A stretch of DNA of 30,322 nucleotides from H111-94 sp034436045 (GCA_034436045.1 DAOTVZ010000150.1:1-30322); one strand, 5' to 3'. Positions 8,054 through 16,513 are shown, counted from the first letter of the stretch. Notes: generated by a model not told the origin, from the sequence alone. A program made the numbers and translations.

Positions 8054-8212
8054 ATGTGCGTCGCTTGTGGGCAGGAACTGTGCAAAAATTGCCATGAGTG
8101 CCATAATCCTGAATGTGAGCGCTACGTTGAGCCGAGCGAAACATGTAAGCTGCTAGAAACGACGATTATCGTCGAAGACGCAGAGTGGAGAGATATGGCT
8201 CCCTCTATATAG
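8054..8212 (+). CDS. Small Cys-rich putative metal-binding protein (52 residues)
   Basis: A short gene with ATG at 8054, AAGGA 7-8 bases upstream and TAG at 8210-8212. The product begins MCVACGQELCKNCHECHN and has seven Cys (2, 5, 10, 13, 16, 21, 31) and two His in the first 31 residues, in overlapping C-x2-C pairs, then an acidic tail. This is typical of a small zinc- or iron-binding protein, but I recognise no family. It follows hsp20 and is closed by a strong terminator, so the two are probably co-transcribed. A TATAAT at 8015-8020 without a -35 could give it its own promoter. Confidence 0.62.
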   Translation: MCVACGQELCKNCHECHNPECERYVEPSETCKLLETTIIVEDAEWRDMAPSI

Positions 8213-8251
8213 TATGTCTGATAAGAGGCTATACGCCCTCGGTGATGAGAT

Positions 8252-8303
8252 GCTAGCCTGGAACGCTGCTTCATTCAGCGCTCCAGGCTAGCCATTTTGT
8301 TTG
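8252..8303 (+). terminator. Strong intrinsic terminator after hsp20 and the Cys-rich gene
   Basis: GCTAGCCTGGAACGCTG (8252-8268) pairs with CAGCGCTCCAGGCTAGC (8276-8292): a 17-bp stem with one G-U pair and a 7-base loop, followed by CATTTTGTTTG. Confidence 0.85.
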
Positions 8304-8374
8304 CGGAAACGTATGGTATCATAAACTATATTACTGATGTATTTATCGAGATGAGGAAAGCCAGGTAAAGGCAA

Positions 8375-9295
8375 ATGGGGCAGTCCAGACCTGTGGTGAA
8401 AAGTTCACTGTGGTATCAAGTGGGCCATGCATACCGGGAAATTCTCGATGTTTTGCTGCATAGTCCGGCGGCCTGGGTGTTCAGTGCGTGCTGGTTGCTC
8501 TCGCTGGCTTATCTACTGTTGGCAGGCTACGCAAGAGGCATATTCCTATCAGTTGTCCTGGTTCTTTTGATAGCGGTTCTGAGCTTACTGACCATTCCAT
8601 TGACAGTAAATGTACAGCCAGTATCCTATACGCTGGTGTCAAAAGCCCGCTTATGGATACAACTAGGTATTGTAATGTTTTTCGTGCTTTTGACGGGCTA
8701 TGAAGGTTTGTTCACCAATGGTGCAATAGCTGTCCAATCTGCTGCACCCTCTTTTATGATGCCATTGATACTATTCCTGACTCACTTGCCATCTGCTGCC
8801 ATCAATCCCTTGTTCTATTTTGTGCTACCTGTGTTATTTCTGTTGCCGACAGGTATTCGCTGGCACGCAATAGGTTTCGCTCACGGCTATCGTTCCTGGG
8901 CTGTGACGCTCCTGTGGTGTGTGCCAATGATGATTGTGATTATCGTTGCCTTATTCGTCGGCGGCACACGAATTTCTACACTTGCCCTCGCGTTGCTTCG
9001 GAATAGTCTCAATAACGGGTTTTTTGAAGAGTTTCTTTTCCGAGGCGTACTGATGGCAATACTGATACAGCTTCTGAATAGGCGCTGGGGTATAGTACTT
9101 TCCTCGTTGCTCTTTGGCCTCTGGCACCTGGGAACAAACACTGCAAGCTTCGGCGGAAGTCTTCTAGCCGGGGCCGCTTTTGGTATAGTAAGCCAGGCGG
9201 CTATCGGCCTGGGGTTTGCTATAGTCGTCTACCGCACGCGCAATCTGCTTGCCTCTTCTATTATTCATGTGATGCTGGATGTCGCTTTTAGCTAG
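8375..9295 (+). CDS. CPBP-family intramembrane glutamic endopeptidase (ABI/Rce1-like)
   Basis: A 306-residue membrane protein with about 7-8 hydrophobic helices. The CPBP signature is complete: NNGFFEEFLFRG with Glu218-Glu219 and Arg223 (EExxxR), the second motif FGLWHL with His251, and the last helix SSIIHVMLD with His298. Family members cleave substrates within the membrane, for example prenylated CAAX proteins or bacteriocin-related peptides; the bacterial substrate is unknown here. AAAGG lies just before the ATG at 8375. The gene stands alone, with a terminator on its left and a convergent gene on its right. Confidence 0.88.
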   Translation: MGQSRPVVKSSLWYQVGHAYREILDVLLHSPAAWVFSACWLLSLAYLLLAGYARGIFLSVVLVLLIAVLSLLTIPLTVNVQPVSYTLVSKARLWIQLGIVMFFVLLTGYEGLFTNGAIAVQSAAPSFMMPLILFLTHLPSAAINPLFYFVLPVLFLLPTGIRWHAIGFAHGYRSWAVTLLWCVPMMIVIIVALFVGGTRISTLALALLRNSLNNGFFEEFLFRGVLMAILIQLLNRRWGIVLSSLLFGLWHLGTNTASFGGSLLAGAAFGIVSQAAIGLGFAIVVYRTRNLLASSIIHVMLDVAFS

Positions 9296-9602
9296 TGGTG
9301 TCATATAATGCCTATGGAGTTACTCATGCCTGCTGTACTGGAGTAGTATTATAACCGTATCTGGAAGCATATCCCTCGTGTACTCTGTGTAGACGTTGAG
9401 TTAAACTTATGGATTATGCTTTTTTCATGCTGTCAAAAAAGGCTTTCACGACATCCCGTGCTGGATGCCGCAACAGCCGCGTCGCATCCGCATATCCATC
9501 ACCATTCACACGACCATCTATAAATATCCTTTAATCCCGTAGGGACCTGATTCATCGCTTCCAGCGTGCGATAAATCAGGTCCCTACAGAATATATGAAG
9601 AA
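9296..9602. other. Gap between convergent genes, with a possible gene remnant
   Basis: On the minus strand, bases about 9527-9414 read as an open stretch ending in a stop: DGRVNGDGYADATRLLRHPA, then RDVVKAFFDSMKKA. No ATG and no good ribosome binding site precede it, and a stop lies a few codons upstream. It could be the tail of a decayed gene or chance; I recognise no family. The palindrome at 9539-9587 is listed separately. Nothing else was seen. Confidence 0.25.
9539..9587. repeat. Large palindrome after phaA
   Basis: GTAGGGACCTGATTCATCGC (9539-9558) and its near-perfect complement (9568-9587, one mismatch) flank a 9-base loop. There is no T tract on either side. It sits between convergent genes and may act as a two-way terminator, but the length and near-perfection look more like a dispersed REP- or MITE-type element. 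Confidence 0.6.
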
Positions 9603-10787
9603 TTAGCGTTCGACGATCATGGCTACACCCTGACCACCACCGATGCAGAGGGTCGCCAGGCCGTAATGGGCGTCGCGACGGCGCATCTCATAGAGTAATG
9701 TGACCAGGATACGGGTGCCGCTAGCGCCAATCGGGTGTCCAAGTGCAATCGCGCCCCCATTGACATTGAGCTTCTCGCGGTCGAAGCCAAGTTCTTTGCC
9801 GACCGCGACCGACTGCGCGGCGAAGGCTTCGTTGGCTTCAACCAGATCGATGTCGGCCATCTTTAGCCCGGCTTTTTCGAGCGCGCGCCTGGTGGCCGGG
9901 ACGGGGCCAATGCCCATGATGCGCGGATCGACACCTGCCGAGGCGTAGCTGCGAATGGTTGCCAGGGGCTGCAAGCCGAGTTGATTAGCCTTGCTGCGAC
10001 TCATGACGACGACCGCCGCCGCGCCGTCATTAAGGCCGGAGGAGTTGCCCGCCGTGACCATACCATCTTTCTTGAAGGCCGGGCGCAATTTGGCGAGGGC
10101 CTCTGCTGATGTATCGCTGCGTGGCTGCTGGTCGGTGTCAAAGAGGGTGGTGCCTTTTCGCCCCGGCACTTCAACCGGTATGATTTCGTCGCGGAATCTG
10201 CCGCTCTGGATGGCCTGGACTGCGCGCTGCTGACTTTCCAGCGCGAACTGATCCAGTTCCTCGCGAGACAGGTGATAGTCTGAGCAGATGTTTTCAGCGG
10301 TGATACCCATATGACAACTGTTGAAGGCATCCCACAGGCCATCCCTGATCATTTCATCGACCAGTTCTGCATCGCCCATGCGATAACCAAAGCGGGCCTT
10401 CTCTAGCAGGTAGGGGGCGCGGCTCATGCTCTCCATACCGCCAGCAACGATGATATTGGCATCGCCCAGGCGAATCGCCTGCGCGGCTAGCATGACACTC
10501 TTCAGACCACTGCCGCAGACCTTATTGATGGTCATAGCGGGTACTTGAACGGGCAGCCCGGCAAAGATAGCGGCCTGGCGCGCCGGATTTTGCCCCAACC
10601 CTGCCTGGAGGACGTTGCCCATGATCACTTCATCTACCTGGTCGGGTTGAAGATCGCTGCGTTGCAACGCGGCACGAATGCAGACCTCACCCAGTTTGGT
10701 TGCAGGCACTTCGGCCAAGCCTCCGCCATAGGTGCCAATTGCTGTTCGTACTGCGCTCACGATGACTGCATCTTGTAATTCGGCCAT
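9603..10787 (-). CDS. phaA: Acetyl-CoA C-acetyltransferase (beta-ketothiolase)
   Basis: Condenses two acetyl-CoA to acetoacetyl-CoA, the first step of poly-3-hydroxybutyrate synthesis. It has 394 residues, the full family length. The nucleophile Cys91 lies in NKVCGSGLKS, His351 in LGHPIGASG and the acid/base Cys381 in CIGGGQG, so all thiolase active-site parts are present. AGGAAGG lies just before the ATG at 10787. It is the last gene of the PHA cluster, 139 bases after phaB; that gap holds a small hairpin (10821-10842) but no clear promoter. The sequence alone cannot exclude a degradative thiolase, but the PHA neighbours support PhaA. Confidence 0.93.
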   Translation of the reverse strand: MAELQDAVIVSAVRTAIGTYGGGLAEVPATKLGEVCIRAALQRSDLQPDQVDEVIMGNVLQAGLGQNPARQAAIFAGLPVQVPAMTINKVCGSGLKSVMLAAQAIRLGDANIIVAGGMESMSRAPYLLEKARFGYRMGDAELVDEMIRDGLWDAFNSCHMGITAENICSDYHLSREELDQFALESQQRAVQAIQSGRFRDEIIPVEVPGRKGTTLFDTDQQPRSDTSAEALAKLRPAFKKDGMVTAGNSSGLNDGAAAVVVMSRSKANQLGLQPLATIRSYASAGVDPRIMGIGPVPATRRALEKAGLKMADIDLVEANEAFAAQSVAVGKELGFDREKLNVNGGAIALGHPIGASGTRILVTLLYEMRRRDAHYGLATLCIGGGQGVAMIVER

Positions 10788-10820
10788 TGTTTCCTTCCTC
10801 TTGCTAGTTGCTAGAACTTG

Positions 10821-10842
10821 CGCCGATCCACCATGATCGGCG
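10821..10842 (-). other. Small hairpin between phaB and phaA
   Basis: CGCCGATC and GATCGGCG form a perfect 8-bp stem with a 6-base loop. No T tract follows, so mRNA processing or stability is more likely than termination. Confidence 0.35.
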
Positions 10843-10926
10843 ATGACTCATTGCTCTACTGCGGCAATGTTATCTGAGATTGGGCGCAAAAATGTCCCTG
10901 CGAGTGCGTCGGGCGTGAAATGCGCC

Positions 10927-11673
10927 CTACATGTAAATACCACCGTTGATATTGAGTGTCTGGCCCGTGATATAATCACCGTCCACAATGAGGTAGCGCA
11001 CGGCACGCGCGACCTCCTCAGGCATTCCCACGCGACCAAGCGGAATGCGCTTGAGAATCATCTCTTTCACCTTATCTGGAACGCTCAGGTACATCTCTGT
11101 CTCGATGAAGCCGGGGCAAATGGCGTTCACGGTGATACGGTAGCGAGCCAGTTCCAGTGCGGCGGTCTTGGTGAAGCCGATAATACCGGCCTTGGCGGCG
11201 GCGTAATTCGCCTGACCGAAGTTGCCCATTTGACCGACGAAGGAGCTGATGTTGATGATTGCCCCATGCCCCTGCTCGATGAAGTGATTCTGTGCCGCCT
11301 TGACGGTGTAGAAGCAACTGTTCAGGTTGGTCTGGATCACCGTGTTCCAATCCTCAATGGTCATCTTCTTCATCGTGCGATCCAGCGTGATGCCCGCATT
11401 GTTGACCAGCACGTCAATGTGGCCAAAACGGCGGACGGTCTCCTCGATCAGGTTGGCGGCCTGTGCGGGGTCGGACACATCGGCTTGTAAGGCAACAGCG
11501 TCTGCGGCCCCCGTCTGGAGAAGTTTGGCGGCCAACTCCTCTGCCAGCCCACTGCTGTGGGCGTAATTGACAACGACCTTGCCCCCCCCATGACCAATTT
11601 CTTCCGCTATCGCGCGCCCAATACCCCTTGCCGCACCTGTGACAACGACGACTGCGCCTTCCAGTTTTGCCAT
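10927..11673 (-). CDS. phaB: Acetoacetyl-CoA reductase (3-ketoacyl reductase SDR)
   Basis: Reduces acetoacetyl-CoA to (R)-3-hydroxybutyryl-CoA with NADPH. Classical SDR of 248 residues: cofactor loop TGAARGIGRA (12-21), NNAG (91-94), and catalytic Ser144, Tyr157 and Lys161 in NISSFVG and NYAAAKAG. It closely resembles FabG, and the PHA context decides the name. A longer frame starts at 11706, but AAAGGAG lies 8 bases before the ATG at 11673, where family similarity begins (MAKLEGAVVVVTG). Its promoter region carries a long inverted repeat (11736-11791), so phaB-phaA is probably a separately controlled unit. Confidence 0.92.
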   Translation of the reverse strand: MAKLEGAVVVVTGAARGIGRAIAEEIGHGGGKVVVNYAHSSGLAEELAAKLLQTGAADAVALQADVSDPAQAANLIEETVRRFGHIDVLVNNAGITLDRTMKKMTIEDWNTVIQTNLNSCFYTVKAAQNHFIEQGHGAIINISSFVGQMGNFGQANYAAAKAGIIGFTKTAALELARYRITVNAICPGFIETEMYLSVPDKVKEMILKRIPLGRVGMPEEVARAVRYLIVDGDYITGQTLNINGGIYM

Positions 11674-11735
11674 GACAAACTCCTTTCTCCAGGTGATGAA
11701 ATCCAACCAACGGTGTTGAACGGTAAAAAGTATCC

Positions 11736-11791
11736 ATCATACACTATCACGATGCATGACCAATTGGGTGTAACTCGTGATAGTATATCAT
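11736..11791 (-). promoter_or_regulatory. phaBA promoter with long inverted-repeat operator
   Basis: Two 17-base arms (11736-11752 and 11775-11791) are inverted copies matching at 15 of 17 positions, with the perfect core ACTATCACGA / TCGTGATAGT and a 22-base spacer. A promoter lies across the repeat on the minus strand: TTGGTC (11763-11758), 16 bases, TATGAT (11741-11736), about 60 bases before phaB. One arm fills the -10 and spacer region and the other lies just upstream of -35, a layout typical of repression by two bound dimers. Confidence 0.55.
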
Positions 11792-11880
11792 GTACATCGC
11801 CCGATGTGGTGAAAGAAGTTTAATATACAATTCTTACAAAGACATCTCGAAATGAAACACTACGATTACAAATGCATCAC

Positions 11881-11914
11881 ACTTGCTCTCATTATAGATA
11901 GAACGAGAGCAAGT
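11881..11914 (-). terminator. Hairpin after the class I-like phaC
   Basis: ACTTGCTCTC (11881-11890) and GAGAGCAAGT (11905-11914) form a perfect 10-bp stem with a 14-base loop, 12 bases past the phaC stop. There is no T tract. It may separate the synthase transcript from phaBA. Confidence 0.45.
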
Positions 11915-11926
11915 AGGATAGGGATT

Positions 11927-13756
11927 TCATTTTTCTAGCACGTATGTGCCGGGTGCCGGGATAATGGGGGGATAGGTTTTATTGCCCATTGATGGCGGTG
12001 CTACCCGCTCTCCTGAACGGGCCTGCAACCAGTCCAGCCAGTCTGTCCACCAACTGCCTGCGTGATGGTCTGCCTTCTCAAACCACTCCTCGGCGCTGCT
12101 CACAGACTTATCGTTTGTCCAGTAGCCTTTGCCTTTTGACGGAGGGTTGATAACACCAGCGATATGGCCGCTGCCGCCGAGCGCGAAACGCACGTGTCCA
12201 CGCACCAGTTGAGAGATACGCCAGGCTGACTTCCAGGGTACAATGTGATCTTGCTGGGTGCCAACGGCGTAGATGTCCTGGCGAATGCGACCGAGGTCGA
12301 TAGGAACATCCTTGAGGACAACTTTGCCAGGTTTGATGAGGTTGTTCTCAAGGTAGGTATTGCGCAGGTAGAACGAGTGTGCCGCACGTGTCATGCGTGT
12401 TCCGTCGGCGTTCCAGTAGAGAAGATCGAAGGCCGGTGGCTCCTTGCCTAGCAGGTAGTTATTGACGACGTTGCTCCAGATGAGGTCGTTGGCCCGCAAC
12501 ATATTGAACATGGTTGCCATCGCGCGGCTGTCCAGGTAGCCCCGCTCCATCATCTGCCCTTCGATATATTCTATCTGGGGTTCGTCAATGAAGACAGCAG
12601 TATCGCCTACTTCATTAAAATCCAGCAGGGAGACGAAGAAGGTGGCGGCGTTCGCCGTTTTGTCCTGCTTGCTGGCGAGATAGGCTAAAGTCATCGCCAG
12701 TAGTGTGCCGCCGATGCAGTAGCCGACGGGATTGATCTTCGGTGAGCCGGTGATATCCTTGATAACATTGAACGCAGCCAGCGGCCCCAGGGTGAGGTAA
12801 TCGTCGAAGCCAATTTCCTCCATCGAGGCGTCGGGGTTTTTCCAACTGATCATGAAGACGGTGAAACCATGATCGACCAGGAATTTAACGAGGCTATTTT
12901 GTGGCTGCATATCAAGGATATAGAACTTGTTGATCCAGGGCGGAATAAAGAGCAGCGGGATCGAGTAGACGGTCTCGGTAGTCGGCGTGTATTGGATCAA
13001 TTCTATCAGCGTGTTGCGATAAACGACGTGACCAGGGGTTAGTGCCAGGTTGCGGCCAGGGGCAAAAGCCTCTGTGTCGGTCATTTTGATCTGACCATTC
13101 TGAATGTCACGCAGGAGATGCTCCATACCGCTGATCAGGTTACGACCGCCGGTTTGAAGCGTCTCGTGGATGACCTGTGGGTTGGTGAAAGCAAAATTTG
13201 TCGGGCTGATCGCATCGAGGAACTGGCGCAGGTAAAAGGTGAGTTTGCGCTGCTGCTTTTTGTCCAGGCCCTCGATCTCAGTAGCCGATTTGAGAAGGGT
13301 AGTTGCGACTAGCAGATAACTTTGTTTGAGCGCATCGAAAATAGGATTGAGTTGCCAGTCCGGTGCGCTGAAACGTTTATCGCCCTTCTCTGGGGATACG
13401 ACCGGTTCGCTTTGTTGCTGATCGTATCCCCAGTACTTGAGCGTGGCGTCGGTCATGATCTGCGTATATTGCAACGCGAGGTTAGTATAGGTTTCCCAGA
13501 CACGTTCGGGGTGACGTAGCGTGTCGAGCCAGACCTGCTGAAATGCGCGCGTAGTCTCCGCAGGGTCTATTGGCACCATACTGTGCAATGGCGTGAGTTG
13601 CCAGAGCTGGTCAATCATGGCAATCCAGGGGTCGCGCACAGTACCGCTTTCGCCTTTGTCTCCTCTCTGGGCCACTGGATTGCTCTGCAACGTACTCTCA
13701 AACAGCTTTTGCCACGCTTCAAAGGGATTAGATTCGTTTGTTATTTGCTCTGCCAT
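11927..13756 (-). CDS. phaC: Class I-like PHA synthase
   Basis: Polymerises (R)-3-hydroxyacyl-CoA into polyester on the granule surface. It has 609 residues, the class I/II length, with an extra N-terminal region and an alpha/beta-hydrolase core. The triad is Cys347 in the lipase-like box GYCIGG, Asp503 in QQDHIVPW and His531 in GSGHIAGV. Other family marks are PPWINKFYILD and SWKNPD. AGGAGG lies 9 bases before the ATG at 13756. It follows a complete class III synthase gene by 64 bases, so two synthases of different class are in the same transcription unit. It could accept different chain lengths or form mixed granules; this is inference. Confidence 0.92.
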   Translation of the reverse strand: MAEQITNESNPFEAWQKLFESTLQSNPVAQRGDKGESGTVRDPWIAMIDQLWQLTPLHSMVPIDPAETTRAFQQVWLDTLRHPERVWETYTNLALQYTQIMTDATLKYWGYDQQQSEPVVSPEKGDKRFSAPDWQLNPIFDALKQSYLLVATTLLKSATEIEGLDKKQQRKLTFYLRQFLDAISPTNFAFTNPQVIHETLQTGGRNLISGMEHLLRDIQNGQIKMTDTEAFAPGRNLALTPGHVVYRNTLIELIQYTPTTETVYSIPLLFIPPWINKFYILDMQPQNSLVKFLVDHGFTVFMISWKNPDASMEEIGFDDYLTLGPLAAFNVIKDITGSPKINPVGYCIGGTLLAMTLAYLASKQDKTANAATFFVSLLDFNEVGDTAVFIDEPQIEYIEGQMMERGYLDSRAMATMFNMLRANDLIWSNVVNNYLLGKEPPAFDLLYWNADGTRMTRAAHSFYLRNTYLENNLIKPGKVVLKDVPIDLGRIRQDIYAVGTQQDHIVPWKSAWRISQLVRGHVRFALGGSGHIAGVINPPSKGKGYWTNDKSVSSAEEWFEKADHHAGSWWTDWLDWLQARSGERVAPPSMGNKTYPPIIPAPGTYVLEK

Positions 13757-13820
13757 TGGAAAATCCTCCTAAAAAACCATTCTTCCATCGCACTACGTCC
13801 AGGCAGGATGCGCAATCATT

Positions 13821-14906
13821 CTATGACTGCGCTATTTGTGAACGTGGCTGCAGCCAGTTCAGAATCTTGGGCCAGAGAGTCTTTTTGGCGTCCGAGCCGG
13901 TAAGCAGACCTACATGTCCAGCATTGATGACGTAGAACTCTTTATCCTGGCTACTGATGAGCTGCATGAGGGCTTCGGCCTGCGGTACGGTGCAGATATG
14001 GTCTTTCGTACCTGCAATGCTCAGCACAGGGCAGGTGATATTGGCGAGATTCACGGTGCGCCCGCGTAGCTTAATTTCGCCTTTCACCAGCTTGTTCTGC
14101 TGATAGAACTCCCGAATCCACTGTCTGAAAGCTGCGCCGGGGAACGGTACGCCATCGTTGACCCACTTGCTCATCGCCAGCCAGGTGTCCATCGGCTTAT
14201 CCTGGAGGATGCGATCCCACATGGTAACGTAGGTGCCGATGTAATTTGTGACAGGCTTGAGCATGCGATTGCCGACATCGATCAGTTCGCCCGGAACATT
14301 GCCATAGGCTTCTGCCAGCAGATCGGGGTTGAGGTACTTTTCACTCGTCCATACGCCGAACAGGCCCATGTTTTCCGGGGTGAAATCGATGGGAGCCGTG
14401 AGCAGAATCAGGTTCTTCAATGGTTTGCCAGGGAAAAGTGCCGCGTACATGGCGGACATCGTGCCACCCATACAATATCCCAGCAAGGTAAATTCCTGTG
14501 CGTGCGCGCATTTCAACACTTTCTTCGCGGCCTGGGGGATGTAGTCCAGCACGTAATGCTCGAAGGAGAGGTTCTTGTCCTCGTCGCCTGGTGTGCCCCA
14601 GTCCAGCATGTACACGTCAAAGCCCTTGCTCACAAGGAACTCTACCAGACTGTTGCCGGGCATCAGGTCCAATACATAGGGGCGGTTAATGAGAGCGTAG
14701 ATCAGCAGAATGGGAACGGGGGCTACTTTCTCTACGACAGGGATGTAGTGATACAGCTTCGCCTTGTTCTTTGTCCAGATGACCTCTTTAGGCGTCTGTC
14801 CGGTATTGACGCGCGCGCCTTCCACGATGATCTCTATGCCTGTTTTATACTTTTTAAGGGCCTCTTCGAATGAGATGCTCGCATCAATTCCCTCGTGTGT
14901 ATTCAT
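13821..14906 (-). CDS. phaC: Class III PHA synthase catalytic subunit
   Basis: A 361-residue alpha/beta-hydrolase of class III length, lacking the long N-terminal part of class I enzymes. The triad is Cys145 in GYCMGG, Asp302 in TKDHICTV and His331 in NAGHVGLL. RPYVLDLMPGNSLVEFL and LDWGTPGDEDKNLSF are characteristic of class III PhaC. It needs the partner PhaE, encoded 51 bases upstream. AAAGGA lies about 9 bases before the ATG at 14906. Confidence 0.94.
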   Translation of the reverse strand: MNTHEGIDASISFEEALKKYKTGIEIIVEGARVNTGQTPKEVIWTKNKAKLYHYIPVVEKVAPVPILLIYALINRPYVLDLMPGNSLVEFLVSKGFDVYMLDWGTPGDEDKNLSFEHYVLDYIPQAAKKVLKCAHAQEFTLLGYCMGGTMSAMYAALFPGKPLKNLILLTAPIDFTPENMGLFGVWTSEKYLNPDLLAEAYGNVPGELIDVGNRMLKPVTNYIGTYVTMWDRILQDKPMDTWLAMSKWVNDGVPFPGAAFRQWIREFYQQNKLVKGEIKLRGRTVNLANITCPVLSIAGTKDHICTVPQAEALMQLISSQDKEFYVINAGHVGLLTGSDAKKTLWPKILNWLQPRSQIAQS

Positions 14907-14957
14907 ATGTTCTTATCCTTTCCCCGATCTTCTCATGGATCGCCAGTAGCAAAGGTA

Positions 14958-15896
14958 CTATGACGCAGCTTGCGCTTCCGCCTCTTGAGATTTTTGAGAC
15001 TTTTGACGTTGAGCATCGGCTGTACGGTTCGCTCGGCGCGATGAGGAGGGAACTTTCACAGGCTCTGTTGTCCTGGTCGGGAGTGTGGCGATGGCAGCGA
15101 GCAGGGTATCCAGCTTGCTCTCTATACCATTCAGGCGCTGCTCCAGTTGGCCTACTCGCTGTTCCAGCGACTCTACGGCGGCGAGCCTCTGCTGCACATC
15201 GTCAAGCTGGCTCAAGCCATGACCTGCGTCATCGGCGACATCCTCTAACTGGTTCTCTATCCGATCTACTTTGTCTTCGAGGTTGATGAGCAACTCTGCC
15301 ACACGAGCAATATCTGTGCGTGTGGGAAGCTGAAGATTATGGAGGTAGTCTTCGTTGGTGCGGCGTATGAGCGCATAGAGGTTGGCGTAGTCATTAAGGA
15401 ATTCACTGGAGACCTCCATGAATTTGTCACTGCCAATAACGTCGCCTATCGCAGCAGACAAGGTCTCGTTGGTGGCATCATACCATTGTTTGAAAAAGGT
15501 AAAGGGAGCAATCGGCAAGGTCATGCCTGCAAGCAACCCGGCACGGGCGGCATCCATCATGTCCAACCACTGTTTCATCAGCCCCAGGGAGTCTCCACCC
15601 ATGTTGCTGATCTCGACTGCTTTGCGCCAACTGTCAGCGGTTGCTTCAAACCACCGTTTCCATAACTCCAGGGGATTGCCCGTGCCCTGCTGGCTCTGTT
15701 CCATCGCGCGCGTGACTCCTTGTAGCCATGTGCGGTACAAGCTGAATGGATTGGGGGAAGAGGTCTTGCCTGCATTACCGTTTGTGGAGTTTGACCAGCC
15801 TTTTGAGGCTGCTTCGTACCATTGCTCCCAAACTTCCATCGGGTCGCCGGGCTTTTGGCGATTTGTCTCCTCTGACATGAGTGCCATCCCTTTCAT
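14958..15896 (-). CDS. phaE: Class III PHA synthase subunit PhaE
   Basis: Non-catalytic partner that activates class III PhaC. It has 312 residues with the PhaE pattern: repeated WxxWYEA / WKRWFEA tryptophan-rich segments, a helical middle ending in TNEDYLHNLQLPTR, and a heptad coiled coil at about 200-275 (LEDKVDRIENQLE, VESLEQRVGQLEQRL). The tail is basic and polar. Starts at 15896, 15887 and 15878 are all in frame; GAAGG 5 bases before 15896 supports the first. The gene follows padR by about 150 bases, which include a possible extended -10 box. Confidence 0.9.
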   Translation of the reverse strand: MKGMALMSEETNRQKPGDPMEVWEQWYEAASKGWSNSTNGNAGKTSSPNPFSLYRTWLQGVTRAMEQSQQGTGNPLELWKRWFEATADSWRKAVEISNMGGDSLGLMKQWLDMMDAARAGLLAGMTLPIAPFTFFKQWYDATNETLSAAIGDVIGSDKFMEVSSEFLNDYANLYALIRRTNEDYLHNLQLPTRTDIARVAELLINLEDKVDRIENQLEDVADDAGHGLSQLDDVQQRLAAVESLEQRVGQLEQRLNGIESKLDTLLAAIATLPTRTTEPVKVPSSSRRANRTADAQRQKSQKSQEAEAQAAS

Positions 15897-15923
15897 ATGA
15901 ACCTTCGCACTTCTTCATTAGTA

Positions 15924-15932
15924 ACTATACCA
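15924..15932 (-). promoter_or_regulatory. Possible extended -10 promoter for phaE-phaC-phaC
   Basis: TGG-TATAGT on the minus strand, 28 bases before the phaE start, with no good -35. It would give the synthase genes a promoter separate from padR. Confidence 0.33.
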
Positions 15933-16047
15933 TATTCCAGAGGCTAGAGAGGGGCAGGGTCTCGGCCTCGTACCCACGATATGATGATATGATACCTACA
16001 AGAGGCATCACTACAGAGAGGGAGCGGAAGAAGTGCCGAAGGGGACA

Positions 16048-16467
16048 TTATTCTTTGCCTCCATCTCGCTCCTGCCTGTTGTCCTGTTGGACATGCGCCG
16101 AACCCGTTCCGTTATAAAGCTGGAAGAAGCTCTCCATCATCTTCTGGTACTGATTTAAGGAATCAGCCCAGTATTTCAGGTATGCTTCACCCGCCTCGGT
16201 AATCGAATAGATGCGCCGCGCCGGACCACCTTCCGAGGTATCCCAGCAGGAACTCACCATGCCATCCTTTTCCATCTGCCGCAGAGTGCGATAGAACGTG
16301 CCAGGGTTCATGGAAGCCAGACCAAAGGCTGCCATCTTCTCCATCAGTTGATAGCCGTAGGAATTCCACTGACGCAGCATCAAAAGCAGCACTGGAACAA
16401 GCCAGTTTTTCGACCAGGCATCATTGGCGGCATTCTGTAATGGATTGTCTTCCTTCTCTTTTGGCAT
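16048..16467 (-). CDS. PadR-family transcriptional regulator
   Basis: A 139-residue protein with the PadR winged helix: LVPVLLLMLRQWNSYGYQLMEKM, then MNPGTFYRTLRQMEKDGMV, then the wing GGPARRIYSITEAGEAYL. A C-terminal helix that normally dimerises follows. A GTG at 16500 is in frame, but AAGGA 4-5 bases before the ATG at 16467 makes the latter the start. Its position between phasin/PhaJ and the synthases, and an operator shared with the phasin promoter, make it the likely local PHA regulator. In other bacteria this role is taken by PhaR, PhaQ (PadR-like, Bacillus megaterium) or PhaD. Confidence 0.88.
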   Translation of the reverse strand: MPKEKEDNPLQNAANDAWSKNWLVPVLLLMLRQWNSYGYQLMEKMAAFGLASMNPGTFYRTLRQMEKDGMVSSCWDTSEGGPARRIYSITEAGEAYLKYWADSLNQYQKMMESFFQLYNGTGSAHVQQDNRQERDGGKE

Positions 16468-16513
16468 AATATCCTTATATGCATATAGTGCATCTAACAC
16501 TACAATAATGTTA

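Noticed and set aside
10843..11490. Long plus-strand open frame of 215 codons
   Set aside because: It lies antisense over phaB, whose SDR motifs are complete; its translation shows no family features.
16079..16098. CRISPR or tandem-repeat array anywhere in the window
   Set aside because: No direct repeats with regular unique spacers were found; the only direct repeats are the operator copies.
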